Under the pieces are notes generated by a model. That model was given only the letters and a program-made list of their open reading frames with translations. It searched no databases and had not been told where the DNA came from. Made by a program: the position numbers and the translations under genes. From contig NZ_VFUZ01000023.1 of the NCBI RefSeq assembly GCF_006658505.1, positions 25,412 to 89,411 on the forward strand: a DNA stretch of 64,000 bases. The letters run 5' to 3'. This document shows, piece after piece, positions 18,912 to 27,425 of the stretch; the stretch's first letter is position 1, and each line of letters opens with the position of its first letter. This stretch comes from Mesorhizobium sp. B2-4-15. Its GTDB lineage: Bacteria; Pseudomonadota; Alphaproteobacteria; Rhizobiales; Rhizobiaceae.

Positions 18912-18938
18912 ACTACTGACTACTTCCCTACTCACTGC
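18912..18938. repeat. Repeat units, nuoC side of the insertion
   Basis: ACTACTGACTACTTCCCTAC then TCACTGC: units complementary to the GTAGTGA array at 18474-18499. The array runs into the last codons of nuoC (stop at 18932-18934), so the insertion point is at or just past the nuoC stop. Confidence 0.65.
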
Positions 18939-19534
18939 TTCGCTTTTTCGTCCCCGGGCAGCACATAATCGGTGCCTTCCCAAGGGGACAAAAAATCGAA
19001 ATTGCGGAATTCTTGCTTGAGCTCGACCGGCTCGTAGATGACGCGCTTGGCCTCGTCGTCGTAGCGAACCTCGACAAAGCCGGTCAGCGGGAAATCCTTG
19101 CGCAGCGGATGGCCTTCGAAACCATAGTCGGTCAGCAGGCGGCGCAGGTCCGGATGGCCCGAGAACAGCACGCCATAGAGATCGTAGGTCTCGCGCTCGA
19201 ACCAGTCGGCGCCGGGATAGACGCCGGTGATCGACGGCACCATCGTCTCCTCGTCGGCCTGCACCTTGACGCGGATGCGCACATTCTGTTTCGGCGACAG
19301 CAGATGGTAGACGACGTCGAAGCGTTTGGCTCGCGACGGATAGTCGGCGCCACAGACATCGATGATCGAGATGAACTGGCAGCGCGCATCGTCACGCAGG
19401 AAAGTCATCACGTCGACCAGGTCGCGAGGTTCGACATGGATGGTGAGTTCGCCATAGGCGAACACCGCGTCCGAGATCCGTCCGCTCAGTTTCTCGCCGA
19501 GATAGCTCGACAGTTCGCTCAGTGATGCGGCCAT
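18932..19534 (-). CDS. nuoC: NADH-quinone oxidoreductase subunit C
   Basis: A 200-residue 30-kDa-type peripheral subunit. The family signature ERETYDLYGVLFSGHPDLRR followed by LLTDYGFEGHPLRKDFP is intact in the second half. The frame is open upstream into nuoB, but MAASLSELSSYLG at 19534 is the natural start, four bases after the nuoB stop. The stop codon lies inside the repeat that bounds the four-helix-bundle insertion. Confidence 0.96.
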   Translation of the reverse strand: MAASLSELSSYLGEKLSGRISDAVFAYGELTIHVEPRDLVDVMTFLRDDARCQFISIIDVCGADYPSRAKRFDVVYHLLSPKQNVRIRVKVQADEETMVPSITGVYPGADWFERETYDLYGVLFSGHPDLRRLLTDYGFEGHPLRKDFPLTGFVEVRYDDEAKRVIYEPVELKQEFRNFDFLSPWEGTDYVLPGDEKAKQ

Positions 19535-19538
19535 GGAT

Positions 19539-20120
19539 TTACCGTTCGATCGTGCCGGTGCGGCGGATTTTCTTCTGCAGGAGAAGAATGCCGTAGAGCA
19601 GTGCTTCGGCGCTCGGCGGGCAGCCGGGCACATAGATGTCGACCGGCACGACGCGGTCGCAGCCACGCACCACCGAATAGGAATAGTGATAATAGCCGCC
19701 GCCATTGGCGCACGAGCCCATCGAGATGACGTAGCGCGGCTCCGGCATCTGGTCGTAGACCTTGCGCAGCGCCGGCGCCATCTTGTTGGTCAGCGTGCCG
19801 GCGACGATCATGATGTCGGACTGGCGCGGAGACGCGCGCGGCGCCACGCCGAACCGCTCCGAGTCATAGCGCGGCATTGAGGTGTGGATCATCTCGACCG
19901 CGCAGCAGGCGAGGCCGAAGGTCATGAACATCAGCGAGCCGCTACGCGCCCAGGTGATCAGCGCCTCTGTCGAGGTGACCAGAAAACCCTTGTCGGCGAG
20001 CTCATTGTTGATTTCGAGGAAAAAGGGATCGTCCTCTCCCACCGGCCTGCCGGTGTTGGGATCGATGATGCCCTTGGGCTTCGGCGCGACGAGGGTGCCT
20101 GAACTGTCGTTCAATCCCAT
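19539..20120 (-). CDS. nuoB: NADH-quinone oxidoreductase subunit B
   Basis: A 193-residue PSST-type subunit carrying cluster N2 next to the quinone site. The ligands are C72, C73, C137 and C167 (CC pair, GSCANGGG and PGCPPSAEAL motifs). Met at 20120 (MGLNDSSG) is chosen; the reading frame extends seven residues further. The start region overlaps the end of nuoA by 10 bases. Confidence 0.97.
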   Translation of the reverse strand: MGLNDSSGTLVAPKPKGIIDPNTGRPVGEDDPFFLEINNELADKGFLVTSTEALITWARSGSLMFMTFGLACCAVEMIHTSMPRYDSERFGVAPRASPRQSDIMIVAGTLTNKMAPALRKVYDQMPEPRYVISMGSCANGGGYYHYSYSVVRGCDRVVPVDIYVPGCPPSAEALLYGILLLQKKIRRTGTIER

Positions 20121-20476
20121 TCCAGCGCTCCTTTTTTCCATTCATAGGCAAAGCCGATGGTCAGCACTGCCAAAAACACCATCATCGACCAGAAGCCGAG
20201 CATGCCGATCTTCGAGAACGACACCGCCCAGGGAAACAGGAAGGCCACTTCCAGGTCGAAGATGATGAACAGGATCGACACCAGGTAGAAACGGATGTCG
20301 AATTTCATGCGGGCGTCGTCGAACGAGTTGAAACCGCACTCGTAGGCGGAAAGCTTTTCAGGATCGGGGTTGCGGTAGGCCACCAGGAACGGTGCGGCCA
20401 GCAGCGCCAGGCCGACGACCAATGCCACGCCGATGAACAGGACGATGGGCAGGTACGAACTGAGAAGTGCGTTCAT
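20111..20476 (-). CDS. nuoA: NADH-quinone oxidoreductase subunit A
   Basis: A 121-residue membrane subunit with three helices and the quinone-chamber loop containing YECGFNSFDDARMKFDIRF, including the conserved Cys. It is the first gene of the operon. The frame extends eight residues upstream of the chosen ATG at 20476. Confidence 0.96.
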   Translation of the reverse strand: MNALLSSYLPIVLFIGVALVVGLALLAAPFLVAYRNPDPEKLSAYECGFNSFDDARMKFDIRFYLVSILFIIFDLEVAFLFPWAVSFSKIGMLGFWSMMVFLAVLTIGFAYEWKKGALEWD

Positions 20477-20810
20477 GCAGCGGCTTTCCGTTGGCGCCAA
20501 TCCACTTTTGTTACAGCACCGGACCTTAATGCGGAAGCGTGACAGTTTAACCGCTGAACCGTTTTAGAGGGGCCCATGCTGCAACGCGGCGAGGGTTAGC
20601 GCAGCACTTCCAGCGAAGCAAGTCAAACCTTGTTCAAAACGCCGACCTGGACGGCATTACAGGAGAAACTGGTCCGATGCGCTCCTGTTTGATTTCCTTC
20701 GCGTTCTACTCCACTTTTATCTCCTGACATGGTTGCCGCCAAAACCCTGCTAGCATGGGCTGGAATCACCGGTCTGAACCGCCATAAATCGCCCTCTGAG
20801 TGACACCTGC
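20477..20810. promoter_or_regulatory. Divergent spacer between nuoA and ycaQ-like gene
   Basis: This 334-base stretch must hold the nuo promoter and the promoter of the gene at 20811. I see no gene in it. On the minus strand TTGACT (20626-20621) could be a -35 element, but no clear -10 follows at the usual spacing, so the site is tentative. Confidence 0.3.
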
Positions 20811-22010
20811 ATGAAGGAAAAGATCTCGCTTGCCGCCGCTCGGCGCGTTGCACTCGCCGCCCAGGGGTTTCTCGATCCTCGCCCGAATGGCACGCCAGAC
20901 CGCCGCCACTTCGCCCGGGTTCTTTCCCGCACCGGCCTGCTGCAGATCGATTCCGTCAGCGCGGTGGTGCGCGCGCACTATATGCCGCTCTATTCGCGGC
21001 TTGGCCCCTACCCGCTCGCGCTCCTCGACAATGCCGCCGTGACGCGCAAGCGCATGGTGTTCGAATACTGGGCGCATGAAGCCTCGTTCCTGCCGGTCGA
21101 GACATACCCCTTGATGCGCTGGCGCATGCAGCGCGCCGAGCAAGGCGACGAAATGTATCTGGGCCTCGCCAAATGGGGCCGCGAGCACGCCGCCTACATC
21201 GAAGAGATCTATCGGGAAGTCGCCGATCGCGGCCCGATCGCCGCCTCGGCGCTTGAAGGCCAGAAAGGTTCCGGCGGCTGGTGGGGCTGGAGCCATGCCA
21301 AGCATGCCTTCGAATGGCTGTTCTGGGCCGGCCGCATCACCACCGCGCACCGCCGCGGCTTCGAGCGCTTCTATGACCTGCCCGAACGCGTGCTGCCGCA
21401 GGCGATCCTCGATTTGCCGGTGCCCGCTGCCGAGGACGCGCATCGCGAATTGCTGCGCATTTCAGCCCGCGCCCATGGGGTGGCTACAGCCGGGGACCTG
21501 CGCGACTATTTCCGTCTGTCGCCCGCCGACATGAAAGGCCGGCTGGAGGAACTGGCCGAGTTGGGCGAGTTGCTGCCGGTGCGTGTCGAGGGCTGGAACA
21601 AGCCGGCTTACCTCTATAAGGACGCCCGTTTGCCCCGCAAGATCGAAGCGCGCGCCTTGCTGGCGCCTTTCGACCCCGTCGTCTTCGAACGCTCGCGCAC
21701 CGAGCGGCTATTCGATTTCCATTACCGCATCGAAATCTACACCCCTGCCGAAAAACGCCAGTACGGCTACTATGTCCTGCCCTTCCTGCTTGGCGACAGG
21801 ATCGTCGCTCGCGTCGACCTGAGAGCCGACCGGCCGGCAAGCGTGCTGCGCGTCCACGCGGCCTACGCCGAGCCCGGAGCGCCGCCTGAAACAGCCGCCC
21901 AGCTCTTCGACGAATTGAAACAGATGCAAGGCTGGCTCGAGCTTGAACGAATGGAAGTGACGCCTGCCGGCGATCTAGGCCCGGCGCTGGCCGACATCGC
22001 CATGTCGTAG
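20811..22010 (+). CDS. YcaQ-type winged-helix DNA glycosylase family protein
   Basis: A 399-residue protein of the HTH_42/YcaQ family. It shows LLQIDSVSAVVRAHY with the family Q-x-D motif at residues 45-47, an RAHYMPLYSRLG segment, a HEASFLP motif and KIEARALLAPFDPVVFERSR, all hallmarks of the family. E. coli YcaQ (AlkX) unhooks interstrand DNA crosslinks, so a DNA-repair role is likely for this protein. It is transcribed divergently from nuoA and ends about 50 bases before the cobalamin riboswitch. Confidence 0.85.
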   Translation: MKEKISLAAARRVALAAQGFLDPRPNGTPDRRHFARVLSRTGLLQIDSVSAVVRAHYMPLYSRLGPYPLALLDNAAVTRKRMVFEYWAHEASFLPVETYPLMRWRMQRAEQGDEMYLGLAKWGREHAAYIEEIYREVADRGPIAASALEGQKGSGGWWGWSHAKHAFEWLFWAGRITTAHRRGFERFYDLPERVLPQAILDLPVPAAEDAHRELLRISARAHGVATAGDLRDYFRLSPADMKGRLEELAELGELLPVRVEGWNKPAYLYKDARLPRKIEARALLAPFDPVVFERSRTERLFDFHYRIEIYTPAEKRQYGYYVLPFLLGDRIVARVDLRADRPASVLRVHAAYAEPGAPPETAAQLFDELKQMQGWLELERMEVTPAGDLGPALADIAMS

Positions 22011-22054
22011 CCGCGCGTTGACACCGCTGCCTGCAAAAGCCTAAATCCCGTCCA

Positions 22055-22230
22055 GACGGTCCCCTGCCCGCAACGGCTGGGGCTAAGAGGGAATGCGGTG
22101 CGGGATTTCGGTCTCAAATCCGCGGCTGTCCCCGCAACTGTAAGCGAAGAGCCAAGGCCGAAAGCCACTGGGAGTTCCCGGGAAGGCGGCTAACCAAGGC
22201 GATGACCCGCGAGCCAGGAGACCTGCCGTC
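22055..22230 (+). promoter_or_regulatory. Cobalamin riboswitch
   Basis: The conserved pieces of an AdoCbl riboswitch occur in order: TAAGAGGGAA (22084-22093), GCGGCTGTCCCCGCAACTG around 22122, GCCACTGGG, GGGAAGGCGGC, and the B12 box GAGCCAGGAGACCTGCC (22211-22227). It lies directly before the DUF1636-cobW-cobN operon. When it binds adenosylcobalamin it should reduce expression through the hairpin just downstream. Confidence 0.95.
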
Positions 22231-22263
22231 TGCGACAGAAGAATCCGATCGCCCGGCGGGTTT

Positions 22264-22285
22264 CCGGGCAAGGAGCCCGGTTTTT
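22264..22285 (+). terminator. Riboswitch expression platform hairpin
   Basis: CCGGGC (22264-22269) pairs perfectly with GCCCGG (22275-22280), followed by five T (22281-22285), as in an intrinsic terminator. The loop contains AAGGA, and AAGGAG (22270-22275) is a good ribosome-binding site eight bases before the TTG at 22284. The same hairpin could therefore both end transcription and hide the ribosome-binding site. Confidence 0.75.
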
Positions 22286-22712
22286 GGACCATAACGGCAG
22301 TTTTTCGGCTGGTGCAGCGGATATATCTTCCGCCAATGGCGACGCCTTGTCCGACGTCACCGTCATCGTCTGCGCGTCCTGCCGCGACGAAACCGGCTCC
22401 GACGCCCATCCCCGCGCCGGCGAATCGCTGGCGCAGGACACGCGCCGCGCGGCAGCATCCGAGAACGTCCGCGTCCGCACGGTCGAATGTCTCGGCAATT
22501 GCAAACGCCGGCTCAGCGCCGCGATCCTGCGCGACGGCTGCTGGAGCTATGTCTTCGGCGACCTGACCACGAGCAGCGGCGCCGACCTCGTTACCGGCGC
22601 CAGACTCTTCGCCACCTCGAGCGACGGCCTCATCCCTTGGCGCGGCCGCCCTGATTCCCTGAAGCGCGGCCTCGTTGCCCGCATCCCTCCCCTAGACCTG
22701 CTGAAAGACTGA
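22284..22712 (+). CDS. DUF1636 family protein, riboswitch-controlled
   Basis: A 142-residue protein with a thioredoxin/ferredoxin-like metal-binding pattern: VIVCASCRDETG near the start (C..C) and ECLGNCKRR about 40 residues later (C...C), which together could hold a 2Fe-2S cluster. The family often sits at the head of rhizobial cobalamin operons; the function is not established. TTG at 22284 is the only start with a ribosome-binding site (AAGGAG). A second TTG that would give MSDVTVIVCASC lacks one. It is followed two bases later by cobW. Confidence 0.75.
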   Translation: MDHNGSFSAGAADISSANGDALSDVTVIVCASCRDETGSDAHPRAGESLAQDTRRAAASENVRVRTVECLGNCKRRLSAAILRDGCWSYVFGDLTTSSGADLVTGARLFATSSDGLIPWRGRPDSLKRGLVARIPPLDLLKD

Positions 22713-22714
22713 CC

Positions 22715-23752
22715 ATGACCGCTTCCGTCTCCCGCGTTCCCTGCACCGTCGTCACCGGCTTTCTCGGTGCCGGCAAGACGACACTGGTCCGCCATCTCCT
22801 GGAAAACGCCGGCGGCAAGCGCATCGCGATTATCGTCAACGAGTTCGGCGACATCGGCATTGACGGCGAGATCCTCAAGGGCTGCGGCATCGACACTTGC
22901 CCGGAGGAAAACATCGTCGAACTGGCCAATGGCTGCATCTGTTGCACCGTGGCCGACGATTTCGTACCGGCACTCGACCAGATCCTGTCACTGACGCCGA
23001 GGGTCGACCATATCCTGATCGAAACCTCCGGCCTCGCTTTGCCGAAGCCGCTGGTCCAGGCCTTCCAGTGGCCGACGGTGAAGAGCCGCGTGACCGTCGA
23101 CGGCGTGATCGCCGTGGTCGACGGCCCCGCACTGGCCGAAGGCCGCGTCGCCAACGACATGGACGCCCTGCAGGCCCAACGCGCCGGGGATGACAGCCTC
23201 GACCATGACGACCCGGTCGAGGAAGTGTTCGAGGACCAGATCGCCTGCGCCGACCTGATCATCCTGTCGAAGAGTGACCTGATGGACGCCGCCGGTTCGG
23301 CCCGCGCCAACGCCATCGTCAACGAACACTCCGCCCGGGCCGTCAAGATCGTGCCGACGTCCCACGGCAAGGTCGATCCCTCCGTACTGCTCGGGCTCGG
23401 CCTCGCCGTAGAGGACGACATCGAGAACCGCAAGTCCCATCACGACGGCGCATTCGACCACGAGCATGACGACTTCGACACCTTCATTGTCGACATCCCC
23501 TCGATCGCCAATCCGGACGAACTGGCAAAACGCGTCGCTGCCGCCGCCGAACAGGAAAACGTGCTGCGCGTGAAAGGCTTCGTAGAGGTCGGCGGCAAGC
23601 CGATGCGGCTTTTGCTGCAGGCCGTCGGCCCGCGCGTCAACCATTACTATGACCGCGCCTGGACCGCCGAGGACGACCGCCGCTCGCGTCTCGTCGTCAT
23701 CGGCCTCAAGGGGCTGAACCGCCCTGCGATCGAGCGTATACTCGCCGGCTGA
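22715..23752 (+). CDS. cobW: CobW GTPase / metallochaperone
   Basis: A 345-residue G3E-family GTPase. Walker A GFLGAGKTT is at residues 15-23 and the metal site GCICC at residues 73-77. SKSD (nucleotide specificity) and a His/Asp-rich segment (HHDGAFDHEHDD, about 235-246) follow, and the C-terminal CobW domain starts near residue 250. CobW is thought to load cobalt for the CobNST chelatase, which fits its place between the riboswitch leader gene and cobN. Confidence 0.95.
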   Translation: MTASVSRVPCTVVTGFLGAGKTTLVRHLLENAGGKRIAIIVNEFGDIGIDGEILKGCGIDTCPEENIVELANGCICCTVADDFVPALDQILSLTPRVDHILIETSGLALPKPLVQAFQWPTVKSRVTVDGVIAVVDGPALAEGRVANDMDALQAQRAGDDSLDHDDPVEEVFEDQIACADLIILSKSDLMDAAGSARANAIVNEHSARAVKIVPTSHGKVDPSVLLGLGLAVEDDIENRKSHHDGAFDHEHDDFDTFIVDIPSIANPDELAKRVAAAAEQENVLRVKGFVEVGGKPMRLLLQAVGPRVNHYYDRAWTAEDDRRSRLVVIGLKGLNRPAIERILAG

Positions 23753-23771
23753 TTTTCAGGCACGGGCCGCG

Positions 23772-26700
23772 ATGCACATCCTCACCACGACATCCGCGTC
23801 GCTCGACGATCTCGCCGAGCCGGTCGATCTGCGGCAGACGCCGGCGGATATCGTGGCCCTGTCCTTCACCGACAGCGATCTCGCCGGCCTCGCCGCCGCG
23901 TGGAAGGCCGATGCCGGCCGCCTGCCCTCGATGCGGCTGGCCGCGCTGCGTGACCTGCGCCACCCCATGTCCGTCGACCTCTGGATCGACAGCGTCGCCC
24001 GCCACGCCAGGATCATCCTGGTGCGTATCCTCGGCGGCTACGACTGGTGGCGCTATGGCTGCGACCAGCTTGCCGCGACCGCCCGCGAGCGCGGCATAAA
24101 ACTGGCGCTGCTGCCTGGCGAAGGCCACGATGACGATTTCCGGCTGATCGAAGCCTCGACGCTGCCGCGCACGGAACTGGACGCGCTGCTCGGCTATTTC
24201 CGCGAAGGCGGCCCGGCCAATATGGGTGCGCTGGTGCGGAGGTTGGCAGGGCTGGCAGGACAGGATGAAGCAGCAGCCGCGCCGGTAACCGTGCCCAAAG
24301 CGGGCTACTACGAGCCAGGACGTGGCGTCGTCGAGTGCGGCGTCCCCCTCCCCCTCGAGGGGAGGGTCCGGCCGCAGGCCGGGGGTGGGGTCGCCGGTGA
24401 AGTGCGCCGACTTCGAGAAACACCATATCCAGTCGCACCGACCCCACCCGGCCCTGCGGGCCACCCTCCCCTCGAGGGGGAGGGAAAGATCGTGCCCATC
24501 CTCTTCTACCGCTCGATGCTGCTCGCCCCCGATGTCGCGCCAATCGATGCGCTTTTCGACGCCTTGCAGCAGCGCGGCGTCACCCCCGTGCCGATCTTCG
24601 TCTCCAGCCTCAAAGACCCAGCATCCCTCGCGTTCGTCGAAACCGCTCTCGCCACGCTGAAACCGGCCGCCATCATCACCGCGACCGCTTTCGCGTCCGG
24701 CGCGGAGCCCGATGTCGAAACCCTGTTCGATCGCGCCGGCGTCCCCGTCTTCCAGGTGATCGTCGCCACCACGCGCCGCGACGTTTGGGAAAATAACCAG
24801 CGCGGCCTGGCACCCGCCGACCTCGCCATGCATGTCGTGCTGCCCGAACTCGACGGCCGCATCCTCGCCGGCGCCATTTCCTTCAAGGACGAAAGCGATG
24901 TCGATCCCGCACTTGGCCACCGCGCCTTCGCCAACCGGCCGGAGCCGGACCGCGTGGCCCAGGTTGCCGATCGTGTAGCAGCTTTTGTCCGCCTGCAGGA
25001 GACATCTCGCGCCCAGCGCAAGCTCGCCATCCTGATCCCGGATTACCCGAGCGCCCCCGGCCGCACCGGCTATGCCGTCGGCCTCGACGTCCCGTCGAGC
25101 GTGCTGGCCATGCTGCATGACCTCAGCGAACAGGGCTATGCCGTTGACGGGATTCCGCGAACGCCGCGGGAACTGCTGGATTTGCTGGAGCATAGCAACG
25201 ACGGATTGGCCCTACAGGAGTATTTGGGCTTCTCGAAGGAGTTGCCGAGAGCTGTGATTGCCGCAGTAGAAGCAGCATGGGGAAAACCAGAAGATGAGGC
25301 AGGTTTATGCGAGGCACCCCCCTCTGTCCTGCCGGACATCTCCCCCGCAAGGGGGGAGATTGGCAGCTCGGATGCCGGCGCTGTTCCTGCGAGGCCAATA
25401 GCTGGCGAGAGCTTCGATGAAAGCTCGATCTCCCCCCTTGCGGGGGAGATGTCCGGCAGGACAGAGGGGGGTGGGCCGGAACACCAGCGTCCGAGATTTT
25501 TCCCCTTCCGCGCCGCCACCTTCGGCAACATCACCGTAGCGCTCGCCCCGGATCGCGGCCGCTCCGCCGACCGCCGCGCCGATTACCACGACCCCACGCT
25601 CCCCCCGCGCCATGCCCTACTCGCCTTCGGTCTGTGGCTCCGGAAATCGCTGGGCGTCAACGCCCTCATCCACGTCGGTGCCCACGGCACGCTGGAATGG
25701 CTGCCGGGCAAGACGGTCGCGCTGTCGCAAAACTGCTTCCCCGAGATCGTCGCCGGACCCCTGCCTGTCATCTATCCCTTCATCGTCTCCAATCCCGGCG
25801 AGGCGGCACAAGCCAAGCGGCGCATCGCCGCCGTCACGCTCGGCCATCTGCCGCCGCCGCTGACCGGCGCTGGCCTCGACCAAGACCAGCACCGGCTGGA
25901 ACGCCTGGTCGACGAATATGCCCAGGCCGATGGGCTCGACCGGCGGCGCCGCGACCAGCTGGCGAAGCTGATCGTCGACACCGCGCAACAGACCGGCCTC
26001 GCCTCCGAAGCAGGCGTTGCGAGGACCGACGCGCCTGATGAGGCTTTGCGCCGTATCGATGCGTGGCTCTGCGACCTCAAGGATTTCTCCATCAAGGACG
26101 GGCTGCACATCTACGGTCGCGCCTCCGACGACGAACCCGATGCCATGCGCCGCCAGAGCGCGAACGCCGAAAAGGCCGCGCTGCTTGCCGCGCTCGATGG
26201 CCGTCACGTCAAGGCCGGCCCGGCCGGCGCACCCGCGCGAGGCCGCTCCGATGTGCTGCCCACCGGCCGCAACCTGTTCACGTCGGATCCCCGCACCATG
26301 CCGACGCCGACCGCCTACGACATCGGCAAGGCGGCGGCAGAGGAGGTCGTGCGCGCCTACTTGCAGTCGCATGGAGACTGGCCACGCTCGCTGGTGATCG
26401 ACCTCTGGGGCTCGGCGTCGCTGCGCACCGGCGGCGAGGAGATCGCGCAGGGCCTGGCGCTGATGGGCTGCCGGCCGCAATGGAACACCGCCACCGGCCG
26501 CATCACCGGCATCGAGGTGCTGCCGCCGGCCACGCTTGGCCGCCCCCGCGTCGATGTCACCTGGCGGATATCAGGCCTGTTCCGCGACATGTTCCCGACG
26601 CAGATCGCGCTCATCGATGCCGCCGCCGGCGCCGTCGCCGCCCGCGACGAGGACGATTCGGAAAACCCGCTCGCCGCGAAGACCCGCGCTGACGGCAAGA

Positions 26701-27425
26701 TCAGCCCCCGCATCTTCGGCACCTCGCCAGGCACTTACGGCGCCGGCGTCGAGGAGCTGTTGTCGAACGGCGACTGGCGCGCGCGCGAAGAGATCGGCCG
26801 TGCCTATCTCGATGCCACCTCGCACGCCTATGGCGGTGCCGGGGGTGATGGCATCTCCGCACCCGGCGCTTTCGAGGGACGCATCGCCGAGGCCGATCTT
26901 CTCGTCCACACCGGCGACGATCCCGGCCGCGACATTCTCGAAGGATCAGCCGATGTCGCCTTCATCGGCGGCTTTTCGGCCGCGCTTGCGGCCCTCGGCC
27001 GGAATGCCGACGTCATCGTGCTCGACACGACAGATCCGCAAAAGCCAAAGCCGCGCTCTGTCGGTGAGGCCGTATCGCGGGTGGTGCGCGCCCGTGCGGT
27101 CAATTCACGCTTTATCGCTGGTCAGATGCGCCACGGCCCGCGCGGCGCATCGGAATTCGCCGAAACGGTCGACCGGCTGGTCGGCTTCGCCGAGACCACC
27201 CATGCCATTTCAGGCGCGCTGATCGAGGCCGTGCACGATGCCTATGTTGGCGATCCCGAAGTTCGCGCCTTCATCCTGCGCGAAAATCCCGCCGCCGCGA
27301 AAGTCATCGCCGAACGCTTTCTGTCGGCGCGCCGGCGCGGTCTCTGGCATCCCCTGCGCAATTCGATCGACGACGACCTCGCCGCGCTGATTGCCGAGGC
27401 CGAGGCGCTTGGGGTGGCGGCATGA
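23772..27425 (+). CDS. cobN: Cobaltochelatase subunit CobN
   Basis: A 1217-residue large subunit of the aerobic ATP-dependent cobaltochelatase that inserts cobalt into hydrogenobyrinic acid a,c-diamide with CobS and CobT, which are not in this window. The family features are present (HVGAHGTLEWLPGKT and YGAGVEELLSNGDW segments). Two stretches do not belong to the family: residues about 191-238 and 515-568. Both are encoded by palindromic repeat elements read in frame, with no stop codon. Whether they are tolerated loops or damage the enzyme cannot be seen here. The last four bases (ATGA) overlap cobG. Confidence 0.94.
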   Translation: MHILTTTSASLDDLAEPVDLRQTPADIVALSFTDSDLAGLAAAWKADAGRLPSMRLAALRDLRHPMSVDLWIDSVARHARIILVRILGGYDWWRYGCDQLAATARERGIKLALLPGEGHDDDFRLIEASTLPRTELDALLGYFREGGPANMGALVRRLAGLAGQDEAAAAPVTVPKAGYYEPGRGVVECGVPLPLEGRVRPQAGGGVAGEVRRLRETPYPVAPTPPGPAGHPPLEGEGKIVPILFYRSMLLAPDVAPIDALFDALQQRGVTPVPIFVSSLKDPASLAFVETALATLKPAAIITATAFASGAEPDVETLFDRAGVPVFQVIVATTRRDVWENNQRGLAPADLAMHVVLPELDGRILAGAISFKDESDVDPALGHRAFANRPEPDRVAQVADRVAAFVRLQETSRAQRKLAILIPDYPSAPGRTGYAVGLDVPSSVLAMLHDLSEQGYAVDGIPRTPRELLDLLEHSNDGLALQEYLGFSKELPRAVIAAVEAAWGKPEDEAGLCEAPPSVLPDISPARGEIGSSDAGAVPARPIAGESFDESSISPLAGEMSGRTEGGGPEHQRPRFFPFRAATFGNITVALAPDRGRSADRRADYHDPTLPPRHALLAFGLWLRKSLGVNALIHVGAHGTLEWLPGKTVALSQNCFPEIVAGPLPVIYPFIVSNPGEAAQAKRRIAAVTLGHLPPPLTGAGLDQDQHRLERLVDEYAQADGLDRRRRDQLAKLIVDTAQQTGLASEAGVARTDAPDEALRRIDAWLCDLKDFSIKDGLHIYGRASDDEPDAMRRQSANAEKAALLAALDGRHVKAGPAGAPARGRSDVLPTGRNLFTSDPRTMPTPTAYDIGKAAAEEVVRAYLQSHGDWPRSLVIDLWGSASLRTGGEEIAQGLALMGCRPQWNTATGRITGIEVLPPATLGRPRVDVTWRISGLFRDMFPTQIALIDAAAGAVAARDEDDSENPLAAKTRADGKISPRIFGTSPGTYGAGVEELLSNGDWRAREEIGRAYLDATSHAYGGAGGDGISAPGAFEGRIAEADLLVHTGDDPGRDILEGSADVAFIGGFSAALAALGRNADVIVLDTTDPQKPKPRSVGEAVSRVVRARAVNSRFIAGQMRHGPRGASEFAETVDRLVGFAETTHAISGALIEAVHDAYVGDPEVRAFILRENPAAAKVIAERFLSARRRGLWHPLRNSIDDDLAALIAEAEALGVAA
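24343..24484. repeat. Palindromic element inside cobN, copy 1
   Basis: Two long inverted arms of about 47 bases (from 24343 and ending at 24484) share CCCTCCCCCTCGAGGGGAGG, then a GGCC-rich stem and GGGTGGGGTCG, with a few mismatches between arms. About 44 bases of unrelated spacer separate them. The element is translated as part of CobN (PLPLEGRVRPQAGGGVAG to PTPPGPAGHPPLEGEG). It belongs to a different repeat family from the next copy. Confidence 0.9.
25315..25473. repeat. Palindromic element inside cobN, copy 2
   Basis: A perfect 46-base inverted repeat: arm 25315-25360 and arm 25428-25473 are exact complements, separated by 67 bases. Each arm also contains its own small hairpin (ATCTCCCCC and GGGGGGAGAT). 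Read in the cobN frame it gives APPSVLPDISPARGEI and ISPLAGEMSGRTEGG. The same family occurs in cobG. Confidence 0.95.

Noticed and set aside
20621..20626. TTGACT as the definite -35 of the nuo promoter
   Set aside because: No convincing -10 element lies at 16-18 bases, so it is mentioned only as tentative.
23706..25193. Minus-strand frame of 495 codons across cobN
   Set aside because: Antisense to cobN and partly made of the palindromic elements; not a protein family.
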